This document shows positions 17,201-24,627 of a stretch of 64,000 bases of DNA, piece by piece. The notes under the pieces are model-generated. The model did not search any database. It had not been told where the DNA came from and saw only the letters and a program-made list of their open reading frames with translations. How positions within the stretch are numbered: the stretch's first letter is position 1; each line of letters opens with the position of its first letter. Origin of the DNA: Halosimplex pelagicum (GTDB lineage: Archaea; Halobacteriota; Halobacteria; Halobacteriales; Haloarculaceae); assembly GCF_013415905.1 (NCBI RefSeq), contig NZ_CP058909.1:4340001-4404000 (forward strand), written 5' to 3'. Both the position numbers and the translations under genes were made by a program.

Positions 17201-18812
17201 CTTCGAGACCGTCAGCGCCGAGTACGCCGACACGTGGGCCGACTTCCTCGCCGACCGCTCGCTGCCCGAGGCGGTCGCCGACGACCGCGACCTGGCCGCC
17301 CAGTACCGCACCGCCCTGATGAGCCTCTACGCCGTCGAGGACAAGACCTACGCCGGCGCCTCGATCGCCTCGCCGTCGGTCCCGTGGGGCGAGGCGGTCT
17401 CGGCCGACGAGCCGAAGGGCTACGGCTACAACTTCGTCTGGTCCCGCGACCTGTACCAGGTGTTCACCGTCTTCGAGACGGTCGGCGAGCTCGACGTGGC
17501 CGCCTCGCAGCTGGCGTACATCTACGAGTACCAGCAGGACGAGGACGGGTTCATCCCGCAGAACACCTACGTCAACGGCATCACCCGGTGGGGCGGCGAG
17601 CAGATGGACAACATCTCCTTCCCCGCGGTGATGGCCTACCACCTCGCCGAGCGCGGCCTCGGGTTCGACGAGGTCGACTACGACTACGAGCACGTCCGCC
17701 GCTCGGCCGACTACGTCGCCCGCAACGGCCCCGAGAGCGCCCAGGAGCGCTGGGAGGAGGAGTCGGGCTACTCCCCCTCCTCCATCGCCGCCGAGATCGC
17801 CGGGCTGGCCTGCGCGGGCAAGCTCGCGGTCGACACCGACCACGAGGCCGACGCGCTCGTCTGGACGGCCCTGGCAGACCAGTGGGTCAACAACGTCGAG
17901 AACTGGACCGCCACCGAGACCGGCACCGAGCGCCACGAGCACACCCCCTACTACGTCCGCGTGACCCGCGACGGCGACCCCGAGGCCGGCCACCTCCGGA
18001 CGCTCGCCAACGCCGGTCCGACGCTGGACGAGCGGAACATCGTCGACGGCGGCTTCCTCGACCTCGTGCGGCTCGGCATCAAACCGGCCGACGACGAGGT
18101 AATCGAAAACTCCGTCGCCGAGGTCGACGACACCATCCGCGTCGACGCCGGCTCCGCCGCGGGCTTCTACCGTTATAATGGCGACGGCTACGGCGAGCGC
18201 GAGCGCGGCGACGTGGGCGGCCCGTGGTCGGTCGAACACAAGGGGAAGGGCCGGCTTTGGCCCCTCCTGACGGGCGAACGCGGCGAGTACGAGTTGCACC
18301 TCGACGACCCCGACCTGCCGCCGGAGGACTGCCTGCGGGCGATGCAGGAGTTCGCCAACTCCGGGCGGATGATCGCCGAGCAGGTGTGGGACCGCGAGCA
18401 CGCCACCGACTACGACTGGGCGTTCGGCGAGGGGACCGGCTCGGCGACGCCGCTGGCGTGGTCGATGGCCCAGTACGTCCGGCTCGCCCACGGCGTCAGC
18501 GCCGGCGAACCGGTCGAGACGCCCGATTTCGTCCGCGAGCGCTACCGGGACGAGCGGCTCCACGAACCCGACCGCAGCCCCGCGCTCCGGGTGGACACGG
18601 AGTTCCGCGGCGACCGGCTGGTCGTCTCCGGCGAGACGACCGGCGAGCGCGTCGCCGTCAAGACCCCCGTCGAGGGCGTCGTCGTCGAACCCGAGGGCAC
18701 CGAGTTCGAGACGACCGTCGGCATCGAGCGGGGCGAGAACCAGGTGATCGTCGCCGCCGGCGCCGCCGACGTGGAGGCCTCGGGCACGACCGTCCGCCGG
18801 CTGCAGCTGTAA
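14280..18812 (+). CDS. Glucan 1,4-alpha-glucosidase with two GH15 modules
   Basis: A 1510-residue glucoamylase-type enzyme, about twice the usual length. Residues 1 to about 690 form one GH15 unit: an N-terminal beta-sandwich, then an (alpha/alpha) barrel with YVWFRDDAE, LPDPCQNVWED and a second catalytic-type Glu651 in YLAEQAF. Residues about 700 to 1430 form a second: a glucodextranase N-like beta domain (RWTTGEKYGLGTAADH) and a barrel with VWSRDLYQVF, the general-acid region WEEESGYSPSS (1158-1168) and base Glu1367 in EQVWD. A small beta domain ends the protein. GH15 enzymes release beta-glucose from chain ends. There is no signal peptide, so degradation of an internal polymer is suggested. 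Confidence 0.92.
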   Translation: MRLTTALDEYKRARGERFPEETRTVDGAFSGHGDRLVHVDPNGSLRDYSAPLSGLHGVDRSKLGVRTARGTHWFADLETIRQHYYRDTRLVETEYDAGSFTVHQYDLTLGRAHVTHVELRGAVPQDAHLVAFLTMAPEGEEAGVGALVHEDSGPAGASVLEVFHRTEHDYLTASTGIGGVHGQRPERFAEILDDDTVDFPRGEGERAYDQTRMTGDFVVTAPLEREGRSNRTTLVTQLSDHREIDRGGALADLRACAEGHATADQLRAAARDRTTVDVPESTPRSDLVRADLRVADLLEGPTGARVAAPEFDPFHANSGGYGYVWFRDDAEVARHVLAAGDRLDLPVGGLVERAARFHCDAQLPDGTWPHRVWAVDGSLAPGWANANVERDDDSVEYQADQTASVTAFLATLLRERRGDLADDLTVSIRETVAESVDALTRTVGEDGLPDPCQNVWEDATGRFTHTAATYVQAFAAVARAPVGRQLADRALAAAEAVLDGLDGVYDAERSAYPMRLVDGEPDRRLDAATLSLAEAVAAYDAVPETTLDDERLDRVADHVATTLDGLFRNPAESELAGLVRYEGDDWRTAEQDREKVWSATTGMGAVAAAEVGVLLNERGRSGDAYLDRAGDLYELLGEDGPLTTDAGYLAEQAFDDGDLDCAAPLGWSHALRLRATAVLDAEAALPARTSDIEGPTDRMRWTTGEKYGLGTAADHDAADPSRVWFTLTEGAMTEVRFPQVDLMNLRTLDFLVNDRADDEYTIRTHNESRVSDDTVERRVEPVADDALLFRHVFTEAGDGRGHEWELTVEYATDPDHDAVLADVEFAAADGNDYEVFAVADTALVNSATADRGLRLGEPGSHHLVARDPTAYTGDTEEPFLVDEDGEGYSVAMAMAARDRFEWATVGAAGSEPLRALFTDGVLPDPRDAVDNQSVVLVGRLGTGDAVESELALGFARAADTAAALGEADGALERGFETVSAEYADTWADFLADRSLPEAVADDRDLAAQYRTALMSLYAVEDKTYAGASIASPSVPWGEAVSADEPKGYGYNFVWSRDLYQVFTVFETVGELDVAASQLAYIYEYQQDEDGFIPQNTYVNGITRWGGEQMDNISFPAVMAYHLAERGLGFDEVDYDYEHVRRSADYVARNGPESAQERWEEESGYSPSSIAAEIAGLACAGKLAVDTDHEADALVWTALADQWVNNVENWTATETGTERHEHTPYYVRVTRDGDPEAGHLRTLANAGPTLDERNIVDGGFLDLVRLGIKPADDEVIENSVAEVDDTIRVDAGSAAGFYRYNGDGYGERERGDVGGPWSVEHKGKGRLWPLLTGERGEYELHLDDPDLPPEDCLRAMQEFANSGRMIAEQVWDREHATDYDWAFGEGTGSATPLAWSMAQYVRLAHGVSAGEPVETPDFVRERYRDERLHEPDRSPALRVDTEFRGDRLVVSGETTGERVAVKTPVEGVVVEPEGTEFETTVGIERGENQVIVAAGAADVEASGTTVRRLQL

Positions 18813-18907
18813 CGGTCCCGGGAGCGGGCCGAACCCCGCTTCCGTTCGGTTCCGGGTCGAGAGTACGGCTCGCGCTGTTCTGGGGGGTGTGGCCGACAAT
18901 CATATGT

Positions 18908-18926
18908 GTACCACGCCAGTACCACG
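18908..18926 (+). promoter_or_regulatory. Direct-repeat operator candidate before the RHH antitoxin
   Basis: GTACCACG occurs at 18908-18915 and again at 18919-18926, 11 bases apart, one helical turn, ending four bases before the ATG at 18931. Ribbon-helix-helix antitoxins commonly bind such repeats to repress their own operon. The site is predicted from repeat structure only. Confidence 0.55.
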
Positions 18927-18930
18927 AGAT

Positions 18931-19203
18931 ATGAGCACGAACGCGGACGACGGCGACGGTGAGATGGAGAAGCTCAACGTCAAGGTCCCGAAACGGCTCC
19001 TGGCGGAGATCGACGAACTGGCCGACGAACTCGACTACACCAGCCGTTCGGAGTTCGTCCGGGAAGTGCTCCGGGACACGACGGAACCGATACTGACCGC
19101 CGGTGCGCGAGACGGCGTTTCCGAGGGATACGCCGACGTGGCGGCGGGCCGGACGATGTCGGCCGACGAGGCCCGGGAGCGCCTGGGACTCGACGAGGAG
19201 TGA
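18931..19203 (+). CDS. Ribbon-helix-helix (CopG-type) antitoxin
   Basis: A 90-residue protein. Residues about 13-55 form the RHH DNA-binding unit: EKLNVKVPKRLLAEIDEL, then LDYTSRSEFVREVLRD. The acidic C-terminal part (AGRTMSADEARERLGLDEE) probably binds and neutralises the toxin. It is followed by a RelE-type toxin 7 bases after its stop, a standard antitoxin-then-toxin operon. Two GTACCACG repeats next to the start suggest autoregulation. The ATG at 18931 is preferred to codons further upstream, which would overlap the operator. Confidence 0.9.
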   Translation: MSTNADDGDGEMEKLNVKVPKRLLAEIDELADELDYTSRSEFVREVLRDTTEPILTAGARDGVSEGYADVAAGRTMSADEARERLGLDEE

Positions 19204-19210
19204 GGAAACG

Positions 19211-19510
19211 GTGACACACGACGTCGTCCTGACGGAGACGCTCGTCGAGACGCTGGAACAGTTCGAAACCGAGGACGCCGAACGGATCGTCGGAAAACTG
19301 GAGGAGATCGGTGAGTTCCCCGGTCACTTCCTCGACCGACTGAAGGACCATCCGGGCTATAAGTTGCGAGTCGGTGATTTCCGCGTCCTGGTCGACTGGG
19401 ACAAAGACGGGGAGACGCTCTACGGGATCGACGCCTTCGAGCGCAAGAAGGAGTACCGGGAGCTGGGGAGATTCAGGGAAGTCTGGGGGTCCTGGCGGGA
19501 CGAGGAGTGA
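19211..19510 (+). CDS. RelE/ParE-family toxin
   Basis: A 99-residue type II toxin. The order of elements fits RelE: N-terminal helices (LVETLEQFETEDAERIVGKL), then GHFLDRLKDHPGYKLRVGDFRVLVDW, the beta-sheet core with the basic RVGDFRV strand, and IDAFERKKEYR near the end. RelE toxins cut ribosome-bound mRNA and need basic residues for catalysis; the Lys/Arg residues in the last 30 residues could serve. Start is GTG at 19211, preceded by GGAGTGAGG within the antitoxin stop region, so translation is coupled. The target and toxicity are unproven. Confidence 0.88.
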   Translation: MTHDVVLTETLVETLEQFETEDAERIVGKLEEIGEFPGHFLDRLKDHPGYKLRVGDFRVLVDWDKDGETLYGIDAFERKKEYRELGRFREVWGSWRDEE

Positions 19511-19601
19511 GCGGCGCCCGTCGGACGAGGTGCGACACGACCGGAGTGTCCGTCGGAAGCGGCCCGTCGGACTTTTCCCCCGCCCCCGGTATTCCCGAGA
19601 C

Positions 19602-19910
19602 ATGAGCGACGAGCGCGATCCCGAGGCGACCCTCGACGAGTGGAAGGAGACGATGCAGGCCGAACACGCCGAGGCCATCGCGAACCCCGACCCCGACGAG
19701 GACCACCACATCGAGGGCGTCACGCAGGTCTCCCACCGGGTCACCTTCGAGTACGACCCCGACGCCGACTCGCTGGAGCGCGACGAAATCGAGCGGGTCG
19801 ACGAGCTGACCGACCCCGAGCTGCTGTCGTGTGCGTGTGATGTCCGCGGGATGACCCCCGAGGAGGCGCGCGAGCACATTCGGGCGGCCCGCGAGTCGGC
19901 CGACGAGTGA
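19602..19910 (+). CDS. Conserved haloarchaeal hypothetical protein
   Basis: A 102-residue acidic soluble protein beginning MSDERDPEATLDEWKETMQ. A helical N-terminus is followed by VTQVSHRVTFEYDPDADSL, which looks like two beta strands, and then helices (ELTDPELLSCACDVRGMTP, EEAREHIRAAR). Two cysteines two residues apart (CAC) stand in the middle. No transmembrane region. The start was set at the ATG at 19602 because the upstream in-frame part is Arg-rich and spans the toxin gene. Function unknown. Confidence 0.75.
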   Translation: MSDERDPEATLDEWKETMQAEHAEAIANPDPDEDHHIEGVTQVSHRVTFEYDPDADSLERDEIERVDELTDPELLSCACDVRGMTPEEAREHIRAARESADE

Positions 19911-19993
19911 ACGGCCGCTCGGCCACCGGTCGACCGCCCGAACCGCCGAGACGGCGCGGCCGCTCCCGGACCGGTCTCGGTGCGACCGACTGA

Positions 19994-20698
19994 CTACCCC
20001 TCGTCCTCGAACCGGCCCTCGAAGACGATCTCGTCGAGGGGCTTGCGACCCTTGGGGACCTCGCGTTCGCGGAGGTCCTCGGGGAGTGTCTCCGGGTCGG
20101 CCCGGTGGCCGACCGCGACCATCGCCTCCACCTCGAACTCGTCGGGCAGATCCACCAGCTCCGCGGCGGCCTCGTGGTCGAAGCCGCCGATGGGGTGGGT
20201 CGCCAGCCGCCGCCGGGTGGCCTCCAGAGCGAGGTTCTGCCAGGCAGCACCGGTGTCGAACGAGTGCGTGCCGGCGGGCTCGCCGTTGTAGTCGAAAGTC
20301 GTCTTCGAGACGACGACCAGCAGCGCGCCCGCGTCGGCGGCCCACGTCCGGTTGCCCTCGGCCAGCAGATCCAGGTAGGACTCCCACGCCTCGTCGTCGC
20401 GCTCGGCGTAGACGAACCGCCAGTGCTGGTTGTTCCGCGAGGAGGGCGCCCAGCGGGCCGCCTCGAACAGCGCCAGCAGGTCCTCGTCGGCCACCGTCTC
20501 GCCCGTCATCGCCCGCGGTGACCACCGATTGACGAACACCGGCGCCACGTCGTGGCCCGGGTCGCGATGCTCGGCGACCTCCGGCGTGAACTCGGTCAGC
20601 GGCGACCGTTCCGCGGCCACCGCCTCGCCGCCGTCCGCGGCCGTTCGTTCCCCTTCGTCGGCGTCACCGTCGTCGGAACCGCTCGAAGTATCGGTCAT
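19994..20698 (-). CDS. Nitroreductase family protein
   Basis: FMN-dependent nitroreductase-fold oxidoreductase, 234 residues. After an acidic, disordered first 45 residues come the FMN-binding RWSPRAM segment (about 58-64), the ARWAPSSRNNQHWRFVY segment (85-101) and the GAAWQNLALEATRRRLATHP helix with IGGF (about 155-178), all typical of the family. The C-terminus carries VAVGHRADPE, the conserved 'hGxp' turn. These enzymes use NAD(P)H to reduce quinones, nitro compounds or flavins; the natural substrate cannot be inferred. A TATA-like GATACTTATC lies 28-37 bases upstream. The gene stands alone. Confidence 0.88.
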   Translation of the reverse strand: MTDTSSGSDDGDADEGERTAADGGEAVAAERSPLTEFTPEVAEHRDPGHDVAPVFVNRWSPRAMTGETVADEDLLALFEAARWAPSSRNNQHWRFVYAERDDEAWESYLDLLAEGNRTWAADAGALLVVVSKTTFDYNGEPAGTHSFDTGAAWQNLALEATRRRLATHPIGGFDHEAAAELVDLPDEFEVEAMVAVGHRADPETLPEDLREREVPKGRKPLDEIVFEGRFEDEG

Positions 20699-20820
20699 CT
20701 CGTCCGAACCGTCGTGCTGTGTCCGGATAAGTATCAGCTAACGGACGTGGAACCCCGTTGGACGGACCGAACCGGGTTACGGGTTACATTCAGGTAACAA
20801 TACGCAACCGCGTTTCGGGC

Positions 20821-20898
20821 GGCGACTCGGCGGCCGGCCGGGGGGCGGCGACTCGGCGGCCGGCCGGGGGGCGGCGACTCGGCGGCTGGACGGGGGCC
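20821..20898. repeat. Three tandem copies of a 26-base unit
   Basis: The unit starting GGCGACTCGGCGGC is repeated at 20821, 20847 and 20873. The first two copies are identical and the third has two changes in its second half. The array sits between the nitroreductase promoter and the stop codon of the ion channel gene, so it lies in the 3' untranslated side of that gene. Confidence 0.9.
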
Positions 20899-20900
20899 CG

Positions 20901-21740
20901 TCACTCGTCGGACTCGTACTCCTGATAGATGACGTGGCCGCAGGCCTTGCAGTGGGAGGCGTCGGGGTCGTGGCCGGTGAGCCCGCAGTCGGGGCAGGTC
21001 GTCGGCACCTTGTCGTCGCTGGTCCACGCGCGGACGATCTTGCTGGCCTGCCAGGGGATGACGATGATCGCCGCGAGGACGCTCGTGACCGTCACCCAGC
21101 GGCCCGCTCGCGTCACCGGGATGATGTCGCCGAAGCCGACCGTCGAGAGGGTGACCACGACGTAGTAGAATGCGTCGCCGAAGTGCTCGACGTTGGGGTT
21201 GGCGCGGTGTTCGACCGTGTAGAACAGCCCCGCCGAGAGGAACAGGACGACCAGCACCGTCAGCAGGAGCTTCGTCGCCCGGAGCGCGCCGCCCGAGACC
21301 GACCCGAAGAAAAACTCCTCGTCGCGGGTGAACCGGTAGAACCGCAGCACCCGGATCACCCGGAGCACCCGCAGGAACCCGACGTTCAAGACGACCGCTG
21401 GAGCCGGATAGAGGATCACGAGGACGGTCGGAAGCACCGACAGCAGGTCGACGACCGTGTAGGGGTCGGTGGCCTCCGACAGCCGGTCGCGGGCGCCGTA
21501 GAGCCGGAGGACGTACTCGACGACGAAGACGCCGGCGATGACGACCTCCAGGTCCCAGAGGCGCGCCCGCGTCGCCGGGTCCAGCGGATAGGTCTGGGCG
21601 ACGAAGACGGCGATGAACACCAGATTCAGCGCGAGCAGCCCGATGTCGATGGCCTTCCCCAGCGGCGTCCGGTGGTCGAGGAGATAGAAGCGGACCCGCT
21701 CGCGGGCGTCGTCGGGGACGCGAGCGCTCTCGCTGCTCAT
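20901..21740 (-). CDS. Voltage-gated-type potassium channel with C-terminal zinc ribbon
   Basis: A 279-residue six-helix ion channel of the inner membrane. S1 lies near 30-50, S2 63-82, S3 95-112. S4 carries five arginines every third residue (124, 127, 130, 133, 136), the voltage-sensor pattern. S5 is about 157-175; the selectivity filter is TVGFGD (200-205), with Phe in the usual Tyr position; S6 is 214-232. Unusually, the cytoplasmic tail is a short zinc ribbon with Cys249, Cys252, Cys264 and Cys267, not an RCK domain. The ATG at 21738-21740 is favoured by the TATA-like TTTCTTAACC 21-30 bases upstream. Potassium homeostasis in a salt-in halophile is the likely role. Confidence 0.9.
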   Translation of the reverse strand: MSSESARVPDDARERVRFYLLDHRTPLGKAIDIGLLALNLVFIAVFVAQTYPLDPATRARLWDLEVVIAGVFVVEYVLRLYGARDRLSEATDPYTVVDLLSVLPTVLVILYPAPAVVLNVGFLRVLRVIRVLRFYRFTRDEEFFFGSVSGGALRATKLLLTVLVVLFLSAGLFYTVEHRANPNVEHFGDAFYYVVVTLSTVGFGDIIPVTRAGRWVTVTSVLAAIIVIPWQASKIVRAWTSDDKVPTTCPDCGLTGHDPDASHCKACGHVIYQEYESDE

Positions 21741-21886
21741 ACCGGTTCGAGTAGCCGACCGGTTAAGAAACACGTCGCTCCGTGGCGGACGGCCGAACCG
21801 CCGCCGCGAGCGCGGTCGCTGGCCGAAGCAGTCGTTCGTAGAATCGAGATGCGTCCGTCGCCGTCAGGCGACGATTCGAACCTCAG

Positions 21887-22081
21887 TCAGGCGCGGACGA
21901 CGTTCGTCGCGCGCGGGCCCTTGGGGGCGTCTTCGATCTCGAAGTCGATCTCGGTACCTTCCGTCAGATCCTCACCGCCAACGTCCTCCATGTGGAAGAA
22001 AACGTCGTCGTCAGAGTCCTCGGTGTCGATGAAACCGTAACCGCCAGTGTCGTTGAAGAAGTCGACCTTACCGTTTGCCAT
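21887..22081 (-). CDS. cspA: Cold-shock domain protein
   Basis: A 64-residue single cold-shock domain. RNA-binding motifs are intact: RNP1 as GGYGFID (about 13-19) and RNP2 as VFFHM (27-31). The family binds single-stranded nucleic acid and acts as an RNA chaperone. The usual lysine of KGYGFI is replaced by glycine and the surface is acidic, as expected for halophiles. A TATA-like element stands 28-36 bases upstream. Monocistronic. Confidence 0.96.
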   Translation of the reverse strand: MANGKVDFFNDTGGYGFIDTEDSDDDVFFHMEDVGGEDLTEGTEIDFEIEDAPKGPRATNVVRA

Positions 22082-22108
22082 TGCGAATAGACGGATGGCC
22101 GGTGTACG

Positions 22109-22117
22109 GTTAAGTAT
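22109..22117 (-). promoter_or_regulatory. TATA-like box of the cold-shock gene
   Basis: On the minus strand ATACTTAAC lies 28-36 bases before the ATG at 22081. It is embedded in a locally AT-rich stretch (22105-22170) that stands out from the surrounding GC-rich sequence. Confidence 0.65.
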
Positions 22118-22344
22118 TCCGTATCCGTCCGCAAAACGCAGAAATTAGAAAACGATCTTTTCCAAAAATCCGTCTCGGCATACGAACGTCCAGACTGGTC
22201 GATTTCGTCTCGAAACGGCGACTGATTCGGTAGTTCGAGGGCGGTCTGCGATGGGATCCGCAGTTCCCGCCGGACGGGGCCGACGAACGGCGGTCCGCGG
22301 GGCGCGCCCGACGGGACTATACGGCTGGCGCTCGGCGTCACAGT

Positions 22345-22974
22345 GTGGATTCTCACGACGTTCGGCGCGAGTGGGCCGACCGCACCGGCGAGTACTCGCC
22401 GGCGTACTACGCCCACTACGGCCCCGACGAGACGAGCGAGTCGGTCCGCGAGCTCCTCCGCGACCGCGTCGGTCGCGACGCGGCCGTGCTGGAGCTGGGC
22501 TGTAGCTCCGGACGCCACCTCTCGCACCTGTTCGACGACGGTTTCACCGACCTCCACGGGGTCGAACTCAACCCCGACGCCTTCGACGTGATGGCCGAGC
22601 AGTACCCAGACCTGTTTGAGGCCGGCACCTTCCACGCCGACGCCATCGAGGACGTGGTCGGCGACTTCGACGACGACGCCTTCGACGCCGTCTACTCCGT
22701 CGAGACGCTCCAGCACGTCCATCCCGACGCGGAGTGGGTGTTCGACGAGATCGCGCGGGTCACGGGCGACGCGCTCGTCACCGCCGAAATCGAGGACGAC
22801 GCCGCGGACGCCGAGCGCGAGGAGCGCGACGAGGACCCCGACGTGAACTACGTCCGCGACGAGTTCCCGCTGTACTACCGCGACTGGGGCGAGATCTTCG
22901 GCGATCTAGGCTTCGAGCAGATCGAACGCCGAACGGTCAAGCGCGACATCGTCCGGGCGTTCCGCGCCTGCTGA
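22345..22974 (+). CDS. Class I SAM-dependent methyltransferase
   Basis: A 209-residue Rossmann-type methyltransferase. Motif I is VLELGCSSGRHLSHL (about 48-62), with the acidic residue of motif II in LHGVELNPDAF, and motif IV region DAVYSVETLQHV (about 113-124). The insert near 150-165 is very acidic. Substrate unknown; the SSGRH variant of motif I is common in small-molecule methyltransferases. Start is GTG; a CTATAC element sits about 27-31 bases upstream. No neighbouring gene suggests the substrate. Confidence 0.85.
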   Translation: MDSHDVRREWADRTGEYSPAYYAHYGPDETSESVRELLRDRVGRDAAVLELGCSSGRHLSHLFDDGFTDLHGVELNPDAFDVMAEQYPDLFEAGTFHADAIEDVVGDFDDDAFDAVYSVETLQHVHPDAEWVFDEIARVTGDALVTAEIEDDAADAEREERDEDPDVNYVRDEFPLYYRDWGEIFGDLGFEQIERRTVKRDIVRAFRAC

Positions 22975-23016
22975 TCGACCCGCGGGCGAGTCGGGAGCTT
23001 CGCCCGTGCTCTCTTC

Positions 23017-24450
23017 TCAGATCCCGGAGAGCCCGACGCCACAGGCGTCCCGGAACGCGCCCTGGACGACCTCCGAGATGGCGGGGTGGACGTGGATCGT
23101 CTCGGCGATCGTCTCGGCGTCGGCCCCCGCCGCGACGGCCGTGCTCACCTCGTGGATCACCGTCGACGCCTCCGGCCCGACGACGTGACAGCCCAGCACC
23201 TCGCCGTCGGCCCCCACGATGGCCTTGGCGAACCCGCCCTCGTCGCGTAGCGCCGCGCCGAGCGCCGTGTCGTCGTACGCGCACGTGCCGACCTCGTAGT
23301 CGGTACCGTCCCGCTCGCTCACCTCACTCTCCGTCTTTCCGAGGCTGGCGACCTGCGGCGACCCGAAGACGGCGTGGGCCATCCCCGGGTACTCGACGGC
23401 CCGCTCGTCCCCGCGAACGGCGTTGGCGACGACGTACTCGGCCTCTTTGTCCCCGGAGTGTTTGAACATGTAGTTGCCCGCGATGTCGCCCATCGCGTAG
23501 ACCCCGTCGACCGACGTGCGGAGGTATTCGTCCGTCTCGACGAACCCCTTCTCTGTCGTCTCGATCCCCGCCGCGTCGACGTTCCAGAGGTCGCCGTTCG
23601 GCCGCCGACCGGTCGCCAGCAGGAGCCGGTCGCCGCGGACCTCGATCGTCTCGCCTTCTTCCGGTTCGGCGGTGACGACGCGCTCGCCGTCGACGTCGGC
23701 GATCTCGGTCGCCCGGTAGCCCAGATGCAGGTCGTGTTTCTCGCGGTAGGCCTCGGTGAGCCGCTCGGCCACGTCGCGGTCCTCGCGGTCGACGAGTACG
23801 TCCCCGTGGCCGACGATCGCCACGTCGCTGCCCATCTGCGAGAAGAAGTGGCTCAGCTCGACGGCGATGTAGCCGCCGCCGACCACGACGAGTCGGTCGG
23901 GGAGCGAGTCGAGCCACAGCGCCTCGTCGCTGGTGAGAAACGACGTCTCGTCGGTCCCGTCGATAGAGTCGGGGACCATCGGCCGCGAGCCGCCGGCGAG
24001 CACGACCGTCTCGGCGGTGAGCCGTTCGGTGCCGCCGTCACCGTCGTCGTCGCCATCGCCGTTGCGTCCGTCGTCGCGCTCGACTTCGACCGTTCGTTCG
24101 TCGACGAACCTCCCTTCGGCATGGTAGAGCGTGAGGCCGTCGCGTTCGCGGGCCTCGCGGGCCATCCGCTCGGCCTTCGCGGTGATCGCCTCGGCCACGT
24201 CGTCGACGATATCGGAGAACGCGACGCCGTCGAGGCTCGCGTCGATCCCCAGTTCCCCAGCGTGGCGGATCGACTCGGCCACGTCCGCGCGGTGTATCAG
24301 TTTCTTCGAGGGGTTACAGCCGCGATTCAGGCAGGTGCCGCCGAGGCGGCCCCGCTCGACGAGTCCGGTGTCCAGTCCCGCGTCGGCGGCCGCCGCGGCG
24401 ACGGCGTTGCCGGTCCCGCCACCGAGGACGAGCAGGTCGTAGTCGGGCAT
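23017..24450 (-). CDS. Pyridine nucleotide-disulfide oxidoreductase (dihydrolipoamide/mycothione-reductase type)
   Basis: Group I flavoprotein disulfide reductase of 477 residues. The FAD motif LGGGTGN opens the protein; the redox disulfide is Cys40-Cys45 in GGTCLNRGCNPSK; the NAD(P)H-binding motif is VVVGGGYIAVELSHFF; the second FAD motif is YAMGDIAGN; the C-terminal active-site pair is HPAISE. An acidic insert sits near 125-145. Halobacteria use gamma-glutamylcysteine instead of glutathione, and bis-gamma-glutamylcystine reductase belongs to this family, so it is one candidate function. Dihydrolipoyl or mercuric reductase are alternatives. No 2-oxoacid dehydrogenase genes are adjacent, which argues against a role as E3. 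Confidence 0.85.
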   Translation of the reverse strand: MPDYDLLVLGGGTGNAVAAAAADAGLDTGLVERGRLGGTCLNRGCNPSKKLIHRADVAESIRHAGELGIDASLDGVAFSDIVDDVAEAITAKAERMAREARERDGLTLYHAEGRFVDERTVEVERDDGRNGDGDDDGDGGTERLTAETVVLAGGSRPMVPDSIDGTDETSFLTSDEALWLDSLPDRLVVVGGGYIAVELSHFFSQMGSDVAIVGHGDVLVDREDRDVAERLTEAYREKHDLHLGYRATEIADVDGERVVTAEPEEGETIEVRGDRLLLATGRRPNGDLWNVDAAGIETTEKGFVETDEYLRTSVDGVYAMGDIAGNYMFKHSGDKEAEYVVANAVRGDERAVEYPGMAHAVFGSPQVASLGKTESEVSERDGTDYEVGTCAYDDTALGAALRDEGGFAKAIVGADGEVLGCHVVGPEASTVIHEVSTAVAAGADAETIAETIHVHPAISEVVQGAFRDACGVGLSGI

Positions 24451-24627
24451 ACCCGCAGTTGGGCCTCGACGGGGGAGGGGCTTTTGCCGGATCGCGCCGC
24501 TGGTCGCGATGGATCGGCGCGGAGGAAAACGCGTCCACCGAAACGGGGTCGCGGTTCGGAGACCGACCGGCCTCGCGTCCGGTCGCGGTCGGACCGGCTC
24601 CGCGGCCAGTCGCCGCTCGCACCGGTC

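Noticed and set aside
16332..18899. 855-codon minus-strand frame opposite the glucoamylase
   Set aside because: Composition (Gly, Val, Asp, Arg) is that of a reverse-complement shadow; the plus-strand gene has catalytic motifs and a TATA box.
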